Positions 28,701 to 36,887 of a stretch of DNA of 64,000 nucleotides are shown here, piece after piece. The notes below the pieces were generated by a model. The model was not told where the DNA came from. It made no database searches and saw nothing but the letters and a program-made list of their open reading frames with translations. The stretch is from Defluviitalea phaphyphila (GTDB lineage Bacteria > Bacillota > Clostridia > Lachnospirales > Defluviitaleaceae): the NCBI RefSeq assembly GCF_001466305.1, contig NZ_JWID01000001.1, positions 182,085-246,084 on the forward strand, read 5' to 3'. Made by a program: the position numbers and the translations under genes. Every line of letters starts with the position of its first letter. Position 1 is the first letter of the stretch.

Positions 28701-29724
28701 TTATCTCACCATCACTATTTAAAAAATATCTATAATTTAAAATTTCTTGTGGTATATATTTTCTCATTTCAAGAATTTTTACTATTTGTTCCTGATATCC
28801 CTTTGAAAAATATTCTAAAAATAAGCTTATATCTATTTTCTTTTGTCCTTCTTTCATAGTCCCCAAATTAAAATTTTTTGATCTTAATATCATTTCTTCA
28901 TATATAGGAGTAAATATATCTATTTTATAATCTTCATACTTTCTTTTTAATTTCTGAAAAATATCAATTCCCTTGTAATCTATATCTCCCATATAAATAT
29001 ATTTTAACTTTTTATCTTTAAAATAATCTGCTTCCTTTACATATTCAAAAGAATCTAATATCTTATTCCCTTCTCCATAAATAATTGCTGAAGTTAACAC
29101 ATTACATATTGATTTTTTTTGATTTAATACTTTTTTTAATGTATACCAAGTGTCCTTGTTTTCAACAATTAATACATTTTCATATTCTTTATTTACCATA
29201 TGATAAAAAAAAGGTTCTGGAGTATTATAGATATTTAAATCATTATAATCCAATCCTAGATTTTTAAATATAGTTTTAATAATACTTTCTTTAGATTTTA
29301 ATAATTTTTCTTCATGAAAAATTTGATAAGACCGCTCATTTATTGAAGCTGGATACTTTAATTGGTCTTTATGAGAAACATAAAAATTATTTAGCCTATC
29401 TATATATTTTTTATGCTCTAGATATTTTCTCGGATTCTTATAATAATAACTAGTATCAAAATCAAAATATAATGTTTTAATTTCTTGTCTTGCTTTGGAA
29501 TAATCAATAGTTTCTTTTAATATATGAAATTTCTTATACATAGGGTCTCTTCTACCATTAAAACCTAATGATTTTACTCCCTTAAGTACTCCTTCTTCAA
29601 TAAGCATAGAAACTATTTTATAATATTTATCATATTCATTATATTTTAACCCCAACAACTTCATTAACTCTTCTTCAAATATTTTACTTTTAGGATAACT
29701 TAATACTTTTTCTTTATAATTCAT
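28693..29724 (-). CDS. jetD: JetD: TOPRIM-domain nuclease of Wadjet
   Basis: A 343-aa protein with an N-terminal winged-helix/DUF3322-like part and a C-terminal TOPRIM (DUF2220) domain. The glutamate motif VLIVENKDTWYTL is near residue 184 and the DxD motif YMGDIDYKGIDIF near 245. JetD cleaves plasmid DNA held by JetABC. AGGATGATT sets the ATG at 29724; the in-frame ATG nine bases upstream overlaps that site. First gene of the operon, with TG-TATAAT (about 29828) as a likely -10. Confidence 0.92.
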   Translation of the reverse strand: MNYKEKVLSYPKSKIFEEELMKLLGLKYNEYDKYYKIVSMLIEEGVLKGVKSLGFNGRRDPMYKKFHILKETIDYSKARQEIKTLYFDFDTSYYYKNPRKYLEHKKYIDRLNNFYVSHKDQLKYPASINERSYQIFHEEKLLKSKESIIKTIFKNLGLDYNDLNIYNTPEPFFYHMVNKEYENVLIVENKDTWYTLKKVLNQKKSICNVLTSAIIYGEGNKILDSFEYVKEADYFKDKKLKYIYMGDIDYKGIDIFQKLKRKYEDYKIDIFTPIYEEMILRSKNFNLGTMKEGQKKIDISLFLEYFSKGYQEQIVKILEMRKYIPQEILNYRYFLNSDGEINV

Positions 29725-29925
29725 AATAATCATCCTAATCTTTTTAATCTTATAATCTAATTTTAAACTTTTTTGATAATAACATCCAATAATTGTTAAT
29801 AAAATATATTTTTACTATTCTTGTTTTTAACATTATAACATAATTAACTTTCTTTTTTATATCTTTAAAAATAATATAATTATTAAAAATATATTTTAAA
29901 TTTATATATCAACATTTTTTGCATA

Positions 29926-29982
29926 ATAAATGCACTTATGAAATAAATCTACCTAAAAGGAGATTTATTCATAAGTGCATTC
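29926..29982. mobile_element. ISL3-end-like inverted repeat (possible solo end or MITE)
   Basis: Nearly perfect 21-bp inverted repeat: AATGCACTTATG-AATAAATCT (29928-29950) and its complement (29961-29981) around a 10-base loop with AAAAGG. The left arm, with the preceding ATAATAA, matches the left end of the ISL3 remnant at 63113. No transposase is present here. Confidence 0.55.
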
Positions 29983-29998
29983 TAATTATATAAATAAA

Positions 29999-30160
29999 TC
30001 ATGGCTGCATTTGCAATACCTTTTTTGTACGTTCTTGTGATAAATGAATTCTATCATATTTTTTTGCACTTTCAGAAACTTTCACATACTCTGGTTTAAG
30101 TGGTTTTTTATTACTACTAGCAATTCTTTTAATTTCTTTCATAGTTAATTTCTTCTCCAT
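29999..30160 (-). CDS. Small basic protein, 53 aa, unknown
   Basis: MEKKLTMKEIKRIASSNKKP opens a 53-residue, very basic (Lys/Arg-rich) soluble protein ending KKVLQMQP. AAGGAG lies seven bases before the ATG, and a possible TATAAT-type -10 lies close upstream at about 30180-30190. It sits between the Wadjet operon and an unknown membrane gene, next to the ISL3-like hairpin. I do not recognise it; an IS passenger or a small regulator are both possible. Confidence 0.5.
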   Translation of the reverse strand: MEKKLTMKEIKRIASSNKKPLKPEYVKVSESAKKYDRIHLSQERTKKVLQMQP

Positions 30161-30207
30161 ATATATCACTCCTTGACAATTATATTATATCATGATATCG
30201 CATATTT

Positions 30208-31128
30208 TTACAATAATTGCAGTAAATCGTCTGCAAATTTTATAAGTATATTACGAATAATATTACTTTCAGCCTCTACACTAATAGGTGTTTTAGCTTC
30301 TAGTACGATATATACTGGTTTTTTCTTTTCATTTAATAGTTCCTCGAATATATAACAAAAAGGAATGAATAAATAATAGGTATTGTCTAATTCTGTACTA
30401 TACAATTCATTATTTTCTAACTGACATTTTAAAGTACATATTTCATCACTTTTAAAACCAAAGTTTTTTCTTAATTCATTTTCATCTAATTTTTGCAAAA
30501 TTGAAACTTTAATTTTATCTTTTTGTCTATTAAAATATTTTGTTAATAATATTTCATATTCTGTAGAAATATAGGTTCCTTTTTCATAAATTCTTTTTCT
30601 TACTTTTTGGCAGTATTCTTTCATATTATATATGATGTATCCTTCAGCCTCTATTTTTTTTAATAATTGATTAGTATTTTTAAAATGACTATTAATTTCT
30701 TCTTTATATCTTTCCTTTAACATGGAAATCTTAGTATTACCAAAAGAAATTTCTGAAATATTAAAATCTGAAATAACTATAATATATATTATGACTGAAA
30801 TAATAAAAATTACAACAGCTGTTGAAACTATTTCATTTAAATTAAAAATCCCTCCATTTCCTTCCCATATATTATATTCTTCACTTATTTTAGGGAAAAT
30901 ATATAATAGAAAAAAATAAGTATATATAAAATAAATTTTCCTAATAATTCCTTCTATTTTATTATTTTTATCATATATACAAATTAAATATACATACAAT
31001 AGTAAACCAAAGCCTAATATATAAAAAATCCAGTTTTTTTTGATAAATGTTGGTTGTGTGAATAAATGAAGTATCACTATAAAAATTGGAAACAAATAGA
31101 TAAATACCCATTTAAACCTTTTATCCAC
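30208..31128 (-). CDS. Unknown four-helix membrane protein with cytosolic C-terminal domain
   Basis: A 306-aa protein. Four predicted transmembrane helices lie at about residues 9-27, 34-50, 63-80 and 100-122, then a cytosolic domain of about 180 residues. That domain has a charged helical stretch (YKEEINSHFKNTNQLLKKIEAEGY), a tyrosine-rich middle and a hydrophobic end (YYLFIPFCYIFEELL...KKPVYIVLEAKTPISVEAE). The end resembles a GAF-like sensory fold by pattern only. The GTG start has AAAGG in front. It stands alone between Wadjet and a broken nuclease gene. A membrane effector or sensor accessory to the defence island is conceivable but unproven. Confidence 0.65.
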   Translation of the reverse strand: MDKRFKWVFIYLFPIFIVILHLFTQPTFIKKNWIFYILGFGLLLYVYLICIYDKNNKIEGIIRKIYFIYTYFFLLYIFPKISEEYNIWEGNGGIFNLNEIVSTAVVIFIISVIIYIIVISDFNISEISFGNTKISMLKERYKEEINSHFKNTNQLLKKIEAEGYIIYNMKEYCQKVRKRIYEKGTYISTEYEILLTKYFNRQKDKIKVSILQKLDENELRKNFGFKSDEICTLKCQLENNELYSTELDNTYYLFIPFCYIFEELLNEKKKPVYIVLEAKTPISVEAESNIIRNILIKFADDLLQLL

Positions 31129-31424
31129 TTATATCAATCCTTTATCATTTTATTACAGTATAATAATAAATTTTTCTTATGTAATTAATTTAATTTTAAA
31201 AGTATAATTAATTATCATAGGTATTAATATAATATGAAATATGATATACACAGTGTTAATTAAGATTTGAAAAATATTCAAAATTTTTAATAATTTTAAA
31301 ATTAACCTGGACATAACAACAATATCATTTTAAATATCCTTAAAACATAGTATAAAAAACAGCCAATAATAATTATATCATTTTTGTAAAAAATATAAAA
31401 TATTGTAAATAAATTTAAATAAAA
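31129..31424. other. AT-rich intergenic stretch, nothing recognised
   Basis: No ORF with a ribosome site, hairpin or RNA gene could be supported between the 306-aa membrane gene and the terminator at 31425. Confidence 0.5.
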
Positions 31425-31470
31425 AAATCCAGTAGAAAGTATCCCCTTAATCATTCTACTAGATTCTTTT
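31425..31470. terminator. ATCCAGTAGAA-family terminator after the broken nuclease gene
   Basis: Arms AATCCAGTAGAA (31427-31437) and TTCTACTAGATT (31454-31465), with A-run and T-run. Slightly decayed relative to the other copies. Confidence 0.7.
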
Positions 31471-31508
31471 AATTAAAATTCTAATATTTAATAAATTTTT
31501 TATAAATA

Positions 31509-32275
31509 TTAATGTGAAATTATTTGACTTTTACATAAAAAATAGGTTCTATAATAAATGTTGGAATGTATCAATAAATTACTAAATTTAAAAAGGGTAA
31601 AAGAAGGTAATGGTCCAACTAGGGCTTTAATAATAAGGAAATTTGATTTTTGTTTGTAATTTTTCTCCTTAATTTGTATAAGTGCCTTATTAAGAGCAAT
31701 ATCTAAGGTTTCTTTTCTTATTGTATTAACTTTTTTAAATTCAATAATAATTCCTGGTAAACTTTCTTTTTTAGGTATCATCATAATGTCATATCTACCA
31801 TAGCCGCTTTCTCTATTAGAGTTTATTTCATAATCTTCACTAAGGGATATTAACATTCCAAGTACAAAGGCCTTCTTTAAGTTCTTGATCTACAGCTTTT
31901 AAATATCCACTAAAAAGAAGAAAACTCCATATGTTTTCAGAATCCTTATCAATTTCATTCATAACAATATCTTAAGTCATTTCCACTGCTATTTACCCAA
32001 TAAGCCCTAACCCCTTCATAATCCTCCACTTAGTAAGTTCCTCATAAACTCAATAATTTTATTATAATATCCTTTAGTATAACCTTCCTGAATAGGAACA
32101 TCTTCTAAATATAGTCTACTAAAAAGGTTAGAAAAACTCTTTTTACAATTTTCCCATTCTGAATGTTTTTCATCTTTAAAGGTTAGGTATATAACTGGGT
32201 GTTCCCCTTGTTTTTCCATAATATCTTTATAATTATATATCTTTAACTCCTTAAATAGAAATCTATTATTTTATA
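31509..32275 (-). pseudogene. Broken AAA-ATPase-like / PD-(D/E)XK family gene
   Basis: Three separate frames match one family (AAA-ATPase_like PF09820 plus PDDEXK_9 PF08011). The first (32275-32016) reads FKELKIYNYKDI then GEHPVIYLTFKDEKHSEWEN. The second (about 31985-31855) reads DSENIWSFLLFSGYLKAVDQ. The third (31856-31565) reads NSNRESGYGRYDIMMIPKKE and PGIIIEFKKV, the nuclease core. The Walker A N terminus and most of the middle are missing. The 3' end runs into a stretch identical to the ISL3 remnant end. Intact members are common, multi-copy genes in anaerobes; this one is dead. Confidence 0.85.
31543..31560. mobile_element. Solo ISL3-type end inside the pseudogene
   Basis: Eighteen bases TAGGTTCTATAATAAATG are identical to 63103-63120, the left end of the ISL3 remnant. 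They mark the point where the broken nuclease gene stops resembling its family. Confidence 0.6.
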
Positions 32276-32310
32276 ATATTATACCATTATAAATATTTTT
32301 GAACACACAA

Positions 32311-32357
32311 ATAAATCCAGTAGAAAGTATATTTTAATATTTCTACTGGATTGTTTT
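32311..32357. terminator. ATCCAGTAGAA-family terminator after the SLH gene
   Basis: Stem AATCCAGTAGAAA (32314-32326) / TTTCTACTGGATT (32340-32352); A-run on one side, TTGTTTT on the other. Confidence 0.78.
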
Positions 32358-32375
32358 AAAATTATGAAAATATTA

Positions 32376-33773
32376 TCAATAATCTAAAGTTTTATACCAA
32401 GCATCTTTATACATTAATCTACCTATTATTACTGCAGTTTGTGACCTAGTTACAGGTTGTTTTGGTTTAAAAGTGTTATCTGCATTTCCACTGAATAATT
32501 CTAAAGCAACTGCTTTATAAACTCCGTCTACAGCCCAGTTACTAATTTCATTATGGTCTTTAAATTTCTTATCTTGTGCTTCTACTTCTCCAACTATTTC
32601 ATAAGCTCTAATAGCTATTGTTGCCGCTTCTTCTCTAGTCAATTCTTTGTTTGGCATAAATTCTCCATTTGAATCATTTATAAGTCCTAAATAAACTGCT
32701 TTCTTTAAAGCATCTAAATACCAAGCATTATCTTCTACATCAGTAAATGATATTTCAGCTTTTTCACTATCAATATATAGATAGTCAAGAAGTCTAATCA
32801 TTATTGTTATAAATTCTGCCCTTGAAATATTCTTATTAGGCTTAAATTCATTATTAGCATAACCGCCCATAATTCCTTTAGAAGCTAATATTTCAATATA
32901 ATGCTTAGTCCAATCATATGAAGCTACATCACTAAACTCAACTTTATTATCTTTTATAATATAATTGCCGTTCTCTTTTATATAAGCAGTAAATTGCCCA
33001 TCATCATACCCGGTTTTAACTAAAGATAAGGAACCATCATCATTAATCTTATATACATTTGTACAATTACCTATAAAAAGTCTATCTATTCTAATAGGAA
33101 TTACTTTTTTAGGCTGTATAAATTCTACAGAAAACTCTTCATAATTTTTCACTTTTATTTTTGCATTATATCCTTTATCATATATGCGAAGCTCATCTCT
33201 TGGCTTATCTGTATCCTCTTTATCATCTTCGCTATTATCTACAATAGAAGAATTAGAATCAGATTCACTTCCTAATACTGTAAAACAAATCGGGTCTATG
33301 TAGTAAATATAAGAATAGTATTTATTTTCTTCTTCATTAAATATTGAAACGGAATAATTGGATTTAATCATATATTCCTGACCTGATTTTAATAAATCCT
33401 TCTCATCTAATATTTTAAAATAAGCTTCAAAATTATCATTAAAGTATTCAAAATCACTATATATTTTACTCCTTGGAAAACCTTCTTTCACTTCATAAAT
33501 ACTATATACAACACGGTATTCGTTATCTCTTAAATCCTTTGGTAAGGTATATGTACCTAATAATATATCTTCTAAATTTTGTATATTTGATAAATATAAT
33601 ATGTTTTTCCCTTCTTCATTAGTTTTTACAATATCACTATTAAAACTAAATGAAGAATTATCTATAATTCTTTCATTGGTAACATCTAATGCATTAGCTG
33701 TTACTACCATCCCTAAGTTAGAGAAAATTAAGGATAATATAAAAATAAAACAAATATTTTTAAATCTTTTCAT
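32376..33773 (-). CDS. Secreted protein with three C-terminal SLH domains
   Basis: A 465-aa exported protein. The signal peptide (residues 1-29) ends at ANA-LD. A unique N-terminal region of about 240 residues carries an acidic Ser/Asp linker near 175-195. Three S-layer-homology domains follow: FSDVASYDWTKHYIEILAS near 285, FTDVEDNAWYLDALKKAV near 350, and FKDHNEISNWAVDGVYKAV near 410. SLH domains anchor proteins to secondary cell-wall polymer. TAGGAGG precedes the ATG. The N-terminal part is not recognised. A surface protein next to a defence island could affect phage adsorption, but that is only a thought. Confidence 0.88.
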   Translation of the reverse strand: MKRFKNICFIFILSLIFSNLGMVVTANALDVTNERIIDNSSFSFNSDIVKTNEEGKNILYLSNIQNLEDILLGTYTLPKDLRDNEYRVVYSIYEVKEGFPRSKIYSDFEYFNDNFEAYFKILDEKDLLKSGQEYMIKSNYSVSIFNEEENKYYSYIYYIDPICFTVLGSESDSNSSIVDNSEDDKEDTDKPRDELRIYDKGYNAKIKVKNYEEFSVEFIQPKKVIPIRIDRLFIGNCTNVYKINDDGSLSLVKTGYDDGQFTAYIKENGNYIIKDNKVEFSDVASYDWTKHYIEILASKGIMGGYANNEFKPNKNISRAEFITIMIRLLDYLYIDSEKAEISFTDVEDNAWYLDALKKAVYLGLINDSNGEFMPNKELTREEAATIAIRAYEIVGEVEAQDKKFKDHNEISNWAVDGVYKAVALELFSGNADNTFKPKQPVTRSQTAVIIGRLMYKDAWYKTLDY

Positions 33774-33934
33774 TTTTTCTTCCTCCTATTAATAATGTAT
33801 TTATATCAATGTAATCAAAGTATTTTTTATGATTTTATTGTTATTTTATCACATTTTATCTTTTTATTCCAGTTAATTAAAATAACATCTTGTTATTAGG
33901 AGATTAAAGCAAATTTAGTAGATATTAAATCTTT

Positions 33935-35593
33935 TTAAAATCTTTTTATTATACTTCCAAGCTGAATATGATTCTTATTACTTAATTTACTATCTAACCT
34001 CATATACATTTTTCTAATGTTATTAATCTGTTCTTTTCTTGGAAAAGTAAAACTCCTATTAAATTTTTGAATCCACACATCTATTTCATGGTTAATCATT
34101 TTAATATAAGTATTATTTGATATTATTAAAATTTTTAAAAACTGTTCTAGCGATATCCATTTAGGATAATGACTTATTAGCTTAATTAAATTTATGTAAA
34201 CATGACTTTTATATCCTTCTCCTTTAAATAATTCAAATATTATATCTTCATCAACTGATAATATGTCTTTTTCTAAACATCTTCTTGCATTATTTGATTC
34301 ACCTACATTATTTGAAGTTAACTTATCAATAGCATATTTTATTCCTTCTTTTATATCTAACTTACATATAGTAGATAATACTATTTTTCTAATTTTAACC
34401 TTTTCATGGTTAAGATATTTTAAAATAAACTTAGTATCTTCTTTTATTCCAGTATCTTTAATTCCCGATAGTATTCCATATAAATTATAATTATTCTTAT
34501 CTATTTCTCTTAAATACATTTCTCTAAAGTTTGTAATTCCCAAATTCTTTAATTTATATCTAGTATAATCCCTAACGGTAAATGAATTATCATATAAAAA
34601 TGGTATAATCTCTTTAACAAAATTTTTATCATTTATTCTTTCTAATATATTAATAGCTGCTAATTTGCATGGCACATTTTTATTTTTCTTTAATGTTTCT
34701 AAAATCATATCTATATTATCTTCATTTATAATTTTATCAATTTCTTTTATTGCTTTTCTAATAATAATAACGTCTTTGCTCCTTAACCCTACATTAATAA
34801 TTAAATCATCTGTTGTATTAATTTTAAGTAAATAATCAAATAAAATTCTTTTAATTAATATATCTTTATTTTTTTGATAAATATCAAGAAGTATATCGTA
34901 GTTTCTTTTATTAGCAATAAAATTTTCTAATTTATATAATATATCTGAATAATCATCCCTTTCCCAGTTTTTCATTCTATCTATAATAGGCATACATTCT
35001 ATAATATCTTTTAGATACTTATATTCTATACATTTTAAAATTTCTTTTTTTGCAACATCTCTAATCTCTCTAACCCAATCATTAATTCTTAGCATAATAA
35101 ATTTTATCTTAAAGCCATTTTCATACTTTGATAGTTTCTTTAATGCATCTTCACGTATATATCCATTGGGATGCAAAGTTAAAACTGATAATATATAAAT
35201 CCCTTCTTCATTAAAACGATTTATTAAATCCAATTTGTAATTATTAGCCTCTTTGTATTTTTTTTCAACCTCATTATCAATATAATAATAAAAATAACTA
35301 CTTCTAAAATATTCTGCAAAAAATAATAATTCCTTAATAGTTAAATTATCTATTATTCTTTTTAAATGATTTAATGCCTTTAAAGCAATTACAAAATCTT
35401 TATCAAAAGATAATATAAGTAAATATTTTATAATTCTTATGTTATTGACATTTTGTATTTTATCTAGTTCTTCAATAAATACATTTCTTCTCTTTTTAGA
35501 TAATACTATTAATCTTTTCTTATCATAATTTAATATTTTTCTTAATGATTCATAAACTTTAGGGCTCATATCTTTGTAAAGTTTATCCTTCAT
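33935..35593 (-). CDS. HEAT-like repeat protein of unknown function
   Basis: About 552 aa, all-helical, with repeated two-helix units of 30-35 residues. Examples are VVALKALNHLKRI-type, HPNGYIREDALKKLSKYENG, NDWVREIRDVAKKEILKC, VPCKLAAINILERINDKNF, DNSFTVRDYTRYKLKNLG and NHEKVKIRKIVLSTICKLD. This is a HEAT/armadillo-type solenoid for protein or nucleic-acid binding. No catalytic motif or signal peptide was seen. The start may be ATG 35593 (GGAG in front) or GTG 35605. Its promoter is a near copy of the zorA promoter, which links it to the defence island. Confidence 0.75.
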   Translation of the reverse strand: MKDKLYKDMSPKVYESLRKILNYDKKRLIVLSKKRRNVFIEELDKIQNVNNIRIIKYLLILSFDKDFVIALKALNHLKRIIDNLTIKELLFFAEYFRSSYFYYYIDNEVEKKYKEANNYKLDLINRFNEEGIYILSVLTLHPNGYIREDALKKLSKYENGFKIKFIMLRINDWVREIRDVAKKEILKCIEYKYLKDIIECMPIIDRMKNWERDDYSDILYKLENFIANKRNYDILLDIYQKNKDILIKRILFDYLLKINTTDDLIINVGLRSKDVIIIRKAIKEIDKIINEDNIDMILETLKKNKNVPCKLAAINILERINDKNFVKEIIPFLYDNSFTVRDYTRYKLKNLGITNFREMYLREIDKNNYNLYGILSGIKDTGIKEDTKFILKYLNHEKVKIRKIVLSTICKLDIKEGIKYAIDKLTSNNVGESNNARRCLEKDILSVDEDIIFELFKGEGYKSHVYINLIKLISHYPKWISLEQFLKILIISNNTYIKMINHEIDVWIQKFNRSFTFPRKEQINNIRKMYMRLDSKLSNKNHIQLGSIIKRF

Positions 35594-35652
35594 ATCCCAC
35601 TTCACTCCAACTAGAAATATCCATTTTTTTATTTTTTAATAATTTATATATA

Positions 35653-35682
35653 ATTATACAACATATGGAATCATATTGTCAT
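35653..35682 (-). promoter_or_regulatory. HEAT-gene promoter, near copy of the zorA promoter
   Basis: ATGACA (35677-35682), 18-bp spacer with TTCCATATG, TG-TATAAT (35653-35658). Spacing and core sequence are the same as at 21789-21818. Confidence 0.65.
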
Positions 35683-35702
35683 TCCTTTATATTTCCTTAA
35701 TA

Positions 35703-35731
35703 TAGACAAATAATAGATACTCATATATGAT
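35703..35731 (+). promoter_or_regulatory. Promoter of the DtxR-family regulator
   Basis: TAGACA (35703-35708), 17-bp spacer, TATGAT (35726-35731), then AGGGGG and the ATG at 35756. Confidence 0.5.
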
Positions 35732-35755
35732 AATATATAACAGGGGGTAGTATAG

Positions 35756-36136
35756 ATGTATGAATCAAGGGAGAATTATTTAGAAACTATATTAATCTTA
35801 AAACAAAAAAAAGGTTCTGTAAGGTCTATAGATGTAGCACGAGAACTAGGATTTAGTAAACCAAGTGTTAGTAGAGCTATGGGGATTTTAAAGGAATCAG
35901 GACATATAAAGATTGACTCTAGTGGTGAAATTATATTAACTGAAAAAGGATTAAATAAGGCAAATGATATTTATGAACGACATAAATTACTTACAAAATT
36001 TTTAGTAGATGTAATCGGTGTTAAGAAAGAAATTGCTGAAAATGATGCATGTAAAATGGAACATATTATTAGTAAAGAAGTATTTGAAGGTATAAAAAAC
36101 TATATGAAAAAAATAAAAATATCCAGAAAAAAATGA
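35756..36136 (+). CDS. DtxR/IdeR/MntR-family metal-dependent repressor
   Basis: A 126-aa regulator. The N-terminal winged helix has SIDVARELGFSKPSVSRAMGIL near residues 24-45. The metal-binding/dimerisation part has YERHKLL (His about 78) and ENDACKMEHIIS near 98-109. The cysteine there matches DtxR/IdeR (iron type) rather than the glutamate of MntR. It is slightly short and lacks an SH3 domain. It binds operator DNA with Fe2+ (or Mn2+) and represses. The next two genes, DUF3793 and flavodoxin, lie behind two DtxR-like palindromes, so it probably controls them under iron limitation. Confidence 0.88.
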   Translation: MYESRENYLETILILKQKKGSVRSIDVARELGFSKPSVSRAMGILKESGHIKIDSSGEIILTEKGLNKANDIYERHKLLTKFLVDVIGVKKEIAENDACKMEHIISKEVFEGIKNYMKKIKISRKK

Positions 36137-36156
36137 TAATAAATTTCATTATCATC

Positions 36157-36205
36157 TTGACAAGATTCTTGAAAAATGATAATTTATAGTTACCATATGC
36201 TAACT
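36157..36205 (+). promoter_or_regulatory. Promoter and operator 1 of the DUF3793-flavodoxin unit
   Basis: TTGACA (36157-36162), 17-bp spacer, TAATTT (36180-36185). Directly after it, AGTTACCATATGCTAACT (36188-36205) is an imperfect palindrome resembling DtxR/IdeR boxes. An ATGATAAT/ATTATCAT repeat (36133-36155) lies just upstream. Confidence 0.6.
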
Positions 36206-36253
36206 CATGTTTTTACTAATGCTTTTAAAATTTTTGTTTTTTATTTTGATTTT

Positions 36254-36273
36254 AAGTTAGCTTTTGCTAACTA
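36254..36273 (+). promoter_or_regulatory. Operator 2 (DtxR/IdeR-like palindrome)
   Basis: AAGTTAGC-TTTT-GCTAACT (36254-36272), perfect 7-bp arms, in the leader just before the DUF3793 gene. It shares the AGTTA/TAACT arms with operator 1. Confidence 0.6.
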
Positions 36274-36288
36274 AATGGAGGGAGGTTT

Positions 36289-36852
36289 ATGATAAATAGT
36301 TTTGATGAACATATTGCAAAGTATTGTTCTCCTACTCTAGGTGGATTAAAACCATCAAATTTATTTTCTTGTAATAAAGAACAATATTTAAATTGGTCTT
36401 TAAAAATTAAACAATTCAATTTATATTCCTCTTCTAATAAATTATGTATTACTCCTGTATGCAAATGCAAACATAGGATTTTACTTTTAGTATATAATAA
36501 AAAATTACTATTAGAATATATAAGTGCCCCCAACGTTTATGAATTTTTACATAATATAGGCTACCCATTAAACGGAAATATCGACTCTATAATCAGACAT
36601 TTTAAAAAACGTATTAATCAATCTCAATGCTTCCCCCATGAAATAGGAATTATCCTAGGTTATCCTCTAGAAGACGTACTTGGCTTTATAAAACATGGAG
36701 GAAAAAATTATAAACTAAGTGGTCCCTGGAAAGTTTATGGAGATGTAGAAAAAGCCAGTAAACTATTTGAGGAATATAAAATATGCAAAGAAAGATTTTG
36801 CAATTTGATTTCTAAAGGATTTACTATTACTCAACTATTAAATGTAGGGTAA
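36289..36852 (+). CDS. DUF3793 family protein
   Basis: A 187-aa soluble protein. It has the DUF3793 landmarks FDEHIAKYCSPTLGGLKPSNLFS at the N terminus, RILLLVYNKKLLLEYI near residue 62, IGIILGYPLEDVLGFIKHGGKNYKLSGPWKVYGD near 120-150, and a C-terminal helical region. DUF3793 genes are often found next to flavodoxin and iron regulators in Clostridia; biochemical role unknown. GGAGGG precedes the ATG. Expected to be switched on with flavodoxin when iron is low. Confidence 0.87.
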   Translation: MINSFDEHIAKYCSPTLGGLKPSNLFSCNKEQYLNWSLKIKQFNLYSSSNKLCITPVCKCKHRILLLVYNKKLLLEYISAPNVYEFLHNIGYPLNGNIDSIIRHFKKRINQSQCFPHEIGIILGYPLEDVLGFIKHGGKNYKLSGPWKVYGDVEKASKLFEEYKICKERFCNLISKGFTITQLLNVG

Positions 36853-36887
36853 AATAATAAATTTATTTATTGAAAGGAGAATAACTG

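Noticed and set aside
29926..29982. CRISPR-type repeat
   Set aside because: A single inverted repeat; no array of direct repeats with spacers exists in the window.
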